From NCBI GenBank assembly GCA_023539495.1, contig JAKCEV010000002.1, positions 1 to 48,674 of the forward strand: a DNA stretch of 48,674 bases, written 5' to 3'. Under the pieces are notes generated by a model, which was given only the letters and a program-made list of their open reading frames with translations, made no database searches and was not told the DNA's origin. The stretch's first letter is position 1; every line of letters begins with the position of its first letter. The position numbers and the translations under genes were made by a program. This document shows, piece by piece, positions 43,123-48,674 of this stretch. This DNA is from Candidatus Wolframiiraptor allenii (GTDB lineage: Archaea > Thermoproteota > Nitrososphaeria_A > Caldarchaeales > Wolframiiraptoraceae).

Positions 43123-44781
43123 CTAGGCTGGCGGTATCTCGCTGAATATCTTCCTGACATCTATGCCCTTCTTCTTGTTCGCCCAGCTATAGTAGGCGTA
43201 GAGGGCCACCGCCAGTAGGGTCCAGCCTATCATCCAAAGTGGCGAGATCATCGTCGGGTCCTTAGCGACCTCATGCAAGCCAAGCAGTAGGAGCGCGAAT
43301 GTCGCGACCACTGCCGCTCCTCCAATAATGGATACGACCGGGATCCTTCCAATGGTCCCGGTATAGCCCTCCTTGAATATCTCGGGCCTTCTATACGGCA
43401 TGATCGTGGTGGCTATCGCTGAGAGGAACCACCTGACAGCCACAGCCGTGACCGAGGTTATAGCGTAGAAGAGCGGCCCATATTCTGGCAACGCTAGGAT
43501 GAATATCATTGCTATGGCGCCGGCCATAACTAGGATTATCGACCAGTGTGGTGTCCGGAACCTCTCATTAACCTCGGCGAGCTTTTCTGGGAAGAATCTA
43601 TCGAATGCGAGGGCGAAGGCGATCCTTGATGGCACCATTATGTAGACAGGGATACCGTTCATTACCCAGAGGGGCACGGCTAGGGTTATTATCACGGCGA
43701 GTATTGGGGCCCAGCCGCCGAAGAGTGATGCTATGAACACGGCCCAAGTCGGCGTCTGAACAGGGTTTATTTTGAGCTGACTATAAGCTGCCTCAGTATG
43801 CATCACATAGTTGTAGGCCGAGAAGAACTCCCTAAACCCTAAAAGTGTCAGGGATGAGATTGAGAGATAGTAAGCGAAGACGAGTATGATCGCGCCGACG
43901 ACTCCTAGGAGGAAGTTCCTTTTCGGCCTATCTATCTCGCCAGCCATATAATTGGCGTACTCCAGGCCCCAGAAGGCATATGCCGAGATCACAATGCTTA
44001 TTGAGAGCGTTACTCCGAGCGACCATGGGCCCGGCCAGCCCCATGCAGATGGATTACCAGTAACTGATGCGATATACCCCCTCCAGCCGGTTGCCTCCGC
44101 GACCTTCATTATCTCGTCATAGGCCCCAGCGCCATATGTCATATCCCATAACTGCTTGACCTGAGCGGGTGATAGTGTCGCCGCATATACCGCCCCGGCT
44201 ACCGTGACTATCCCAGCCGCTAGCGCTATCACGAAGAGCGCATTGACTACGTACTTGTAGACCTTGACGCCGAGCAGGCTGATAATCCCAAATACCAGCA
44301 CGTATATGAGCCCGATGACGACGGATGCCGTTGTATCGGTGGAGAGCCATTCTCCCAGCGCGACTAGGCCGCTGTTATGTGTTGCAAGACCTATCTGGAT
44401 TATGGCGCTGCCCCAGAACCATGCCATGAAGAAGGATAAAGCGGCGACAATCCAAATGTGGACGCCGAAGACCAGTAATGCCTCCACGTATCCGAGCAGC
44501 GGGTGGAGCATCCTCGAGATGCCAACATAGTCTGAAGCCGTCCGGGGCATGGCCATAGTTAGCAGGACCACCGCGAAAGCTGCTAAAACCATTATAGTCC
44601 CGCCAATGAGCATCGCCAACGGTATGTTCGCTCCAGGAGCATAGTAGCCCTGCCTAGCGGTGAATAGGTAGAAGCCGTCAGCTATAACATAGTTCGCCGC
44701 CATAGCCATCACGGAGAAGGCACCGATTTCCTTAACCAGCCCCGAAGTTTTCCTAACGAAAACTATCTCGTCGGAGCTCAC
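43123..44781 (-). CDS. APC-family amino acid permease
   Basis: 552 aa with about 12-14 hydrophobic segments. N-terminal FVRKTSGLVKEIGAFSVMAMA is typical of APC-superfamily transporters, followed by YAFWGLEYANYMAGEIDRPKRN in the conserved loop. It takes up amino acids or amines; the substrate is unknown. GTG 44781 is 26 bases from TATATAA (44804-44810), leaderless. Divergent from the glutamine-synthetase-like gene, suggesting uptake of that enzyme's substrate. Confidence 0.88.
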   Translation of the reverse strand: MSSDEIVFVRKTSGLVKEIGAFSVMAMAANYVIADGFYLFTARQGYYAPGANIPLAMLIGGTIMVLAAFAVVLLTMAMPRTASDYVGISRMLHPLLGYVEALLVFGVHIWIVAALSFFMAWFWGSAIIQIGLATHNSGLVALGEWLSTDTTASVVIGLIYVLVFGIISLLGVKVYKYVVNALFVIALAAGIVTVAGAVYAATLSPAQVKQLWDMTYGAGAYDEIMKVAEATGWRGYIASVTGNPSAWGWPGPWSLGVTLSISIVISAYAFWGLEYANYMAGEIDRPKRNFLLGVVGAIILVFAYYLSISSLTLLGFREFFSAYNYVMHTEAAYSQLKINPVQTPTWAVFIASLFGGWAPILAVIITLAVPLWVMNGIPVYIMVPSRIAFALAFDRFFPEKLAEVNERFRTPHWSIILVMAGAIAMIFILALPEYGPLFYAITSVTAVAVRWFLSAIATTIMPYRRPEIFKEGYTGTIGRIPVVSIIGGAAVVATFALLLLGLHEVAKDPTMISPLWMIGWTLLAVALYAYYSWANKKKGIDVRKIFSEIPPA

Positions 44782-44868
44782 GATTCTGAGCCGCCGCCAC
44801 CCATATATAAGAATTTTACAAAAACCTAGCGATTATGAAAGATTCTTCAGCAAAGGATCATTCTCTTT

Positions 44869-44905
44869 AAAAGTTAATTAGCTCGCTGGGAAAAGGTGAA
44901 TCACT
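44869..44905 (+). promoter_or_regulatory. Promoter and ribosome-binding site of the GS-like gene
   Basis: TTTAAAAG (about 44869-44876) is placed for a start near 44899, and AAAGGTGAA lies just before ATG 44906. This is a short-leader rather than leaderless arrangement. Confidence 0.4.
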
Positions 44906-46273
44906 ATGGGTAAGCTGGATGAGGTAATTGAGGCCGCTAGAAGGAATAACATCCAGCTTGTCAGATTCATCTATGTTGGGCTTGATGGCGTCTTGAGGGC
45001 GAAAGCATCATATGTTGATGAGCTTGAGGATCAGCTCGTTCACGGCATAGGTTTGACGATGGCAATGCAATCCTTCACAGCCTTGGACACTATCTTGGCC
45101 GAGCCGAGATTTGGTCCCGAATCAGAGGACATCTTCCTAGTCCCGGATCTCGAGACATTCTCCCCGATACCATACTCCCAGGGGCAGGGTAGAGTAATCT
45201 GCGACATGAGAATGAGGGATGGGAGCGAGTGGGACTTCTGCACACGCAGTCTCCTAAGAAGGCTCCTGAGGAGATATCGGGAAGAGCTTGGGCTAATCTT
45301 CCAGAGCGCCGCCGAGATAGAGTTCTATATATTGAGGCAGGTAGCCTTGGACAGAGTTGAACCTGTGGATTGGGCAAAATGCTTCTCAACGGTTGGATAT
45401 GATACTCTAGGGGACATCGCTCTAGAGATAATTAATGCTCTCAAGGCCTCTGGGATATCGGTCTCAAGGTTCATCAAGGAGTATGGCCCAGGGCAGCTGG
45501 AAATAGTCATGAAGCACAGGGATGCTCTGAGGGCTGCAGACGACGTGGTGGTTTTGAGGGATGCGGCAAAGGGTATAGCGGCCAAGCACGGCCTAGTAGC
45601 CACATTTATTGCGAAGCCATTCGACTGGCATGCGGGAAGTGGGATGCATCTCCACATAAGCGCCCTAGACGAGAAGACTGGGAGAAACATCTTCTACAGC
45701 AAGAACGATGAGAGAGGGCTAAGTCTCTCCAAGACAGCATACCACTTTATAGGCGGAATACTACATCACATGAAGTCCCTATCGGCGATAGTCGCTCCAA
45801 CAGTAAACTCCTACAAGAGGCTGATTCCGGGTTCTTGGGCGCCATCAAACATATGTTATGGATATAATAATAGGTCGGCGGCGATAAGAGTGCCGACCAC
45901 CAAGGCTGGTAAAGAGGAGAGCAACATCAGGATAGAGTTCAGGACTCCGGATCCCGCGGCAAATCCATATCTGGCACTAGCGGCGACGATAGCGGCTGGA
46001 GTGCATGGCGTAAGGGAGGAGATCGACCCGGGAGATCCGGTGAACGTCGACGCCTACAAGCTCCCCGAGGAGGAGAAGGCTAGGAGAAATATAGAGCTCC
46101 TCCCAAGAAGCCTTGACGAGGCGTTATCATACCTCGACCGAGACCACTATCTCAAAGCGGAGCTCGGCCCAGACCTCGTGGACGAGTACATCAAGATCAA
46201 GAAGGTTGAGTGCGACGCGTATAATAAGTATGTGAGCCCATGGGAGATCAGGAACTATGTCCCAGCATTCTAG
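44906..46273 (+). CDS. Glutamine synthetase-family gamma-glutamyl ligase
   Basis: 455 aa of the GlnA fold. Catalytic parts are conserved: AAEIEFYIL, GSGMHLHIS, NSYKRLIPGSWAPSN, NRSAAIRVP, IEFRTPDPAANPYLA. The N-terminal loop where true GS has F-D-G-S-S (ammonium-site Asp50) reads GIGLTMAMQSFTALD (47-61). Loss of the ammonium Asp, plus a permease, GGT and class III aminotransferase around it, favours a gamma-glutamyl-amine or -amide ligase (PuuA-like) over ammonia assimilation. True GS activity is not excluded. It overlaps the next gene by 17 bases. Confidence 0.85.
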   Translation: MGKLDEVIEAARRNNIQLVRFIYVGLDGVLRAKASYVDELEDQLVHGIGLTMAMQSFTALDTILAEPRFGPESEDIFLVPDLETFSPIPYSQGQGRVICDMRMRDGSEWDFCTRSLLRRLLRRYREELGLIFQSAAEIEFYILRQVALDRVEPVDWAKCFSTVGYDTLGDIALEIINALKASGISVSRFIKEYGPGQLEIVMKHRDALRAADDVVVLRDAAKGIAAKHGLVATFIAKPFDWHAGSGMHLHISALDEKTGRNIFYSKNDERGLSLSKTAYHFIGGILHHMKSLSAIVAPTVNSYKRLIPGSWAPSNICYGYNNRSAAIRVPTTKAGKEESNIRIEFRTPDPAANPYLALAATIAAGVHGVREEIDPGDPVNVDAYKLPEEEKARRNIELLPRSLDEALSYLDRDHYLKAELGPDLVDEYIKIKKVECDAYNKYVSPWEIRNYVPAF

Positions 46274-47234
46274 GATTAGAGAAATTCTGAGCACGCTGAA
46301 GGATGTTGATGCTGAGAAGATACTTCGGAACATTGGGGACAGGATTAGGGTGTACCCGACGCCACGTTACCTCGAGGTCCACAAGGAATATGTCAGCGAG
46401 CTTGATCAGAAAGAGAGCCTCTGCGGGGCGTTCGCCGCCGCCTACATCCTGAGAGGCATGGGATACAGGTTTCATAGGGGCGAGGTTGTCGACCAAGATT
46501 ACGTCGCCTACATCGCGAGGGTGAATGTCGATCCCCGGGATCTGGAGAGGCTGAGGAAGCTTAAGCTCGAGGTTGCAAGGCTGCCGAGGGAGCAAGCTGA
46601 GGAAATAGTAAGGAGGAATAGGGATATCTGGTACAGGTTTGATGATCTCCCGACGACGCTGAAGCCGCATGAGCTCGGTGCAAGCCCTGAAGGTGTCATC
46701 CATGCAATACACGAGATAAGCATGTTAGGGCTGAGGACAATCCCCGTGAAAACCGTTAGCAGGGCAGGGGACGAGTTCTTAACGGAGGAAAAAATGATGA
46801 ACCTCCTAGATATTATTAGAAGATCTGAAGAATATGATGCGCAATTCATACTAAACTTGAACACGAGACACTTACTCGACTCGGAGAAGATCCCAAGGCT
46901 CTCGGAGAAGCTCCTCCTAGGAGAGAAGTTCCAGGAGATTTTCAGGGAGAGCGTCGGGCACTATATTGGATGCGGCGGCCTAATCGAGGTTGATGATAAA
47001 TGCTTCCTAATACTCAGGGAGACGTATAGGAAATATGGCGTCCACTTGCAGCCGGCTGAGCATGTGAGAAAGGCACTTCTAAGGGGTGATGGGAGGGAAG
47101 GGGGTGTAATAATCGTGGTCCCCGCGAGCTTAGAGGAGAAGATTAGGGGAATATTGTTGGATAGGGGATTCAGGCTTGAGATATGGGATAATGGGAGCCC
47201 ATTCATCCCATTCACCAGCCAACGAACCTCCTAA
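46257..47234 (+). CDS. Unrecognised 325-aa protein coupled to the GS-like ligase
   Basis: I cannot name the family with confidence; it reminds me of DUF6885-type proteins. A notable N-terminal block is QKESLCGAFAAAYILRGMGY (C56) followed by VVDQDYVAYIARV (D79, D81), which looks like a Cys nucleophile at a helix start. Later come a GHYIGCGGLIEVDD strand block and a conserved-looking VIIVVPASLEEK. No membrane segment. It overlaps the GS-like gene by 17 bases, so the two are translated together and probably function together. It ends convergently, overlapping the aminotransferase 3' end by 23 bases. Confidence 0.65.
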   Translation: MSQHSRIREILSTLKDVDAEKILRNIGDRIRVYPTPRYLEVHKEYVSELDQKESLCGAFAAAYILRGMGYRFHRGEVVDQDYVAYIARVNVDPRDLERLRKLKLEVARLPREQAEEIVRRNRDIWYRFDDLPTTLKPHELGASPEGVIHAIHEISMLGLRTIPVKTVSRAGDEFLTEEKMMNLLDIIRRSEEYDAQFILNLNTRHLLDSEKIPRLSEKLLLGEKFQEIFRESVGHYIGCGGLIEVDDKCFLILRETYRKYGVHLQPAEHVRKALLRGDGREGGVIIVVPASLEEKIRGILLDRGFRLEIWDNGSPFIPFTSQRTS

Positions 47235-48546
47235 CACTCTCCCTATCCACGCGATCCTTCTCAACATCGTCTAGCGCCTTCTCTAGGATCTCAAGCGCCC
47301 TATCTACCTCCTCGATGCCTATGGTTAGGGGCGGCGTGATCTCCACAACATTGGAATATGTTCCCACGTATGTTAAAAGAAGACCGAGCTCATAGGCCCT
47401 GTAGACAAGGGAGGCGGTCTCAAAGGTGGCGGGCATCTTCGCCCTATGATCCTTGACAAGCTCAACACCGAGGATCATCCCCATCCCCCTGACATCGCCT
47501 ATCAATTGATGCTTCTCGGCGATCTCCTTAAGCCTCTCAAGTATGTAGTTGCCCATCTTAGAAGCCCTCTCGAGGAGCTTCTCCCTCCGGATCACGTTTA
47601 TCGTGGCTAGTGATGCCGCGCAGCTAACGGGATGGGCGCTGCTCGTGAAGAGGTGGGCTGCTAGCGCCGCATCCATTATCTCCGCCCTCCCGACCACGGC
47701 GCTGAGCGGGAAGCCAGAGGCCATCGGCTTAGCCATTGAGATAACGTCCGGGGCCACGTCGAAGTGCTCGATGGCGAAGAACCTTCCAGTTCTTCCAAAC
47801 CCAACCTTAACCTCATCCACGACCAGGCTTATCCCCCTATCCCTGCATATCCTGTAAAGCCTTGGGATGAACTCCAAGGGCGGGACGATCACCCCACCGT
47901 CACTTTGCACGGGCTCTATAATCACGGCGGCCAGATCCTCGGCAGGAGCGTTCTCCACAACATTATTCTCCAAGAAGTCTAAGCATAATAATCCACATTC
48001 AGGGTAGGTCTGTTTGAATGGGCACCTGTAACAAAATGGGTAGGGGGCTTTGACAACATTCGGAAACCCGATGAACCTAGTCAGCGCCTTATGCCCTGAC
48101 AAGCTCAATGCCCCCATCGTCTGGCCATGATAAGATCCTTGGAAACCGAGCATTCTCCTCCTCCTAGAGTAGACTGGCATTATCTTGTAGATTAGCTCGT
48201 TCGCGTCAGATCCAGTCAAGCCGAACCACACTTTCTTCTCGAAACTTCCGGGCGTTAGCTCCACGAGCCTCTCAGCAAGCTCTATCGCGACGGTATTTGG
48301 GAAGGTCGTGTGAGAGGAAAATACCAGTCTCTCCAACTGGCTCCTCACAGCCTCAATAACTTCCGGGTGATTATGCCCAAGATTCACCACCGCCCACTGC
48401 GACGAGAAATCAATATACTCCTTGCCATCCACGTCAAAGACCCTAGACCCTAAAGCCCCTTCCACAACAATCGGGTAGAATCTTATGCCGATAATCTTTC
48501 CAATTACGCGCTCCTCCCTTCTAAGATACTCAAGCGCCCTAGACAT
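47212..48546 (-). CDS. Class III PLP aminotransferase (GABA/ornithine type)
   Basis: 444 aa fold-type I enzyme. PLP Lys is K273 (ISMAKPMASGFP), with D244 in VVDEVKVGFGRTG (Lys where Q is usual), FSSHTTFPNT, GLTGSDANE and GSYHGQTMGALS. It carries a four-Cys insertion, C172-x2-C175-x8-C184-x3-C188, seen in an archaeal branch that includes omega-aminotransferases and amino-acid racemases. The substrate is therefore open: GABA, ornithine, or racemisation. ATG 48546 lies 27 bases from the TATA at 48570-48577. Confidence 0.9.
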   Translation of the reverse strand: MSRALEYLRREERVIGKIIGIRFYPIVVEGALGSRVFDVDGKEYIDFSSQWAVVNLGHNHPEVIEAVRSQLERLVFSSHTTFPNTVAIELAERLVELTPGSFEKKVWFGLTGSDANELIYKIMPVYSRRRRMLGFQGSYHGQTMGALSLSGHKALTRFIGFPNVVKAPYPFCYRCPFKQTYPECGLLCLDFLENNVVENAPAEDLAAVIIEPVQSDGGVIVPPLEFIPRLYRICRDRGISLVVDEVKVGFGRTGRFFAIEHFDVAPDVISMAKPMASGFPLSAVVGRAEIMDAALAAHLFTSSAHPVSCAASLATINVIRREKLLERASKMGNYILERLKEIAEKHQLIGDVRGMGMILGVELVKDHRAKMPATFETASLVYRAYELGLLLTYVGTYSNVVEITPPLTIGIEEVDRALEILEKALDDVEKDRVDRESVRRFVGW

Positions 48547-48569
48547 GATAATGGGCTGATCTCTGGGGG

Positions 48570-48577
48570 TATAAATC
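48570..48577. promoter_or_regulatory. TATA element at the right end, possibly bidirectional
   Basis: TATAAATC reads GATTTATA on the minus strand, 27 bases from the aminotransferase ATG (48546) and 22 bases before an open frame at 48595 on the plus strand. Confidence 0.45.
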
Positions 48578-48594
48578 TCTACGAAAAGCTTGAG

Positions 48595-48674
48595 ATGAGG
48601 GTGAGGGGACCTAGAATCGGCTGCTTAAAAGTTAGAAAGGCTGGCTGGGCTCCGCATCACGGCTCTGGCCGCTA
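48595..48674 (+). CDS. Possible 5' end of an unidentified gene, cut by the window edge
   Basis: ATG 48595 starts a frame open to the end of the window (26 codons: MRVRGPRIGCLKVRKAG...). It is placed opposite the aminotransferase around a shared TATA element. Too short to identify. Confidence 0.3.
   Translation, partial: MRVRGPRIGCLKVRKAGWAPHHGSGR

Noticed and set aside
1-48674. CRISPR array
   Set aside because: No regularly spaced direct repeats were seen anywhere; the only exact tandem repeat is the 18-bp pair at 12617-12652.

Overview
The window is archaeal. It carries aIF5B, ribosomal proteins S6e, S24e and S27ae, the KEOPS pair Kae1/Bud32, archaeal PheS, NreA, an initiator tRNA beginning AGCGGGG, and two tRNAs with short introns at the canonical 37/38 site. 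XPF is the short helicase-less form (ERCC4 nuclease plus HhH), typical of Thermoproteota/TACK archaea rather than Euryarchaeota. Many starts sit 25-32 bases from a TATA element, so much transcription looks leaderless. A tungsten-type aldehyde oxidoreductase and a geranylgeranyl reductase also fit a (probably thermophilic, anaerobic) TACK lineage. I cannot name genus or species.

Layout. 1-470: a decayed short gene between 17-bp inverted repeats. 471-8888: tRNA-Arg, pheS, then leftward XTPase/Bud32/Kae1, then leftward ferredoxin and aldehyde oxidoreductase divergent from moaA, then a membrane-anchored caspase/CHAT-like protein. 8947-11662: translation operon aIF5B, S6e, S24e, S27ae. 11734-13548: initiator tRNA, an orphan gene, a cluster of three C/D-box sRNA candidates, and a TnpB relic abutting a second fragment of the gene seen at 1-330. 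13601-16776: DNA repair and radical SAM genes (NreA, SplB-like, XPF) and a thiamine-binding-like protein.

17208-29013 is a nearly complete de novo IMP pathway with overlapping genes: purC, purF, a second purF-like gene without glutaminase residues, purD, purT, purS, purL, purQ, then purE and purM from a shared bidirectional promoter. 29256-34970 is an accessory stretch: CPBP protease, UspA, a frameshifted MFS exporter with symmetric operator-like sites, geranylgeranyl reductase, small membrane proteins, and a frameshifted, truncated EVE-like/nuclease-like gene. Next to that gene is a second TnpB-type right-end relic.

35262-39608 is a textbook phosphate operon, pstS-C-A-B-phoU. 39782-48546 holds a retropepsin-like protein, tRNA-Thr, gamma-glutamyltranspeptidase, a metallophosphoesterase, an amino-acid permease, a glutamine-synthetase-like ligase lacking the ammonium-site loop, an unrecognised Cys-containing protein and a class III aminotransferase. 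Together the last group suggests uptake and gamma-glutamyl-linked catabolism of an amine or amino acid. The most unusual points are the glutaminase-dead PurF paralogue, the C/D sRNA cluster, the CTG (and possibly ATT) start codons, the membrane clan-CD protease-like protein, the repeated decayed gene family, and the gamma-glutamyl cluster.
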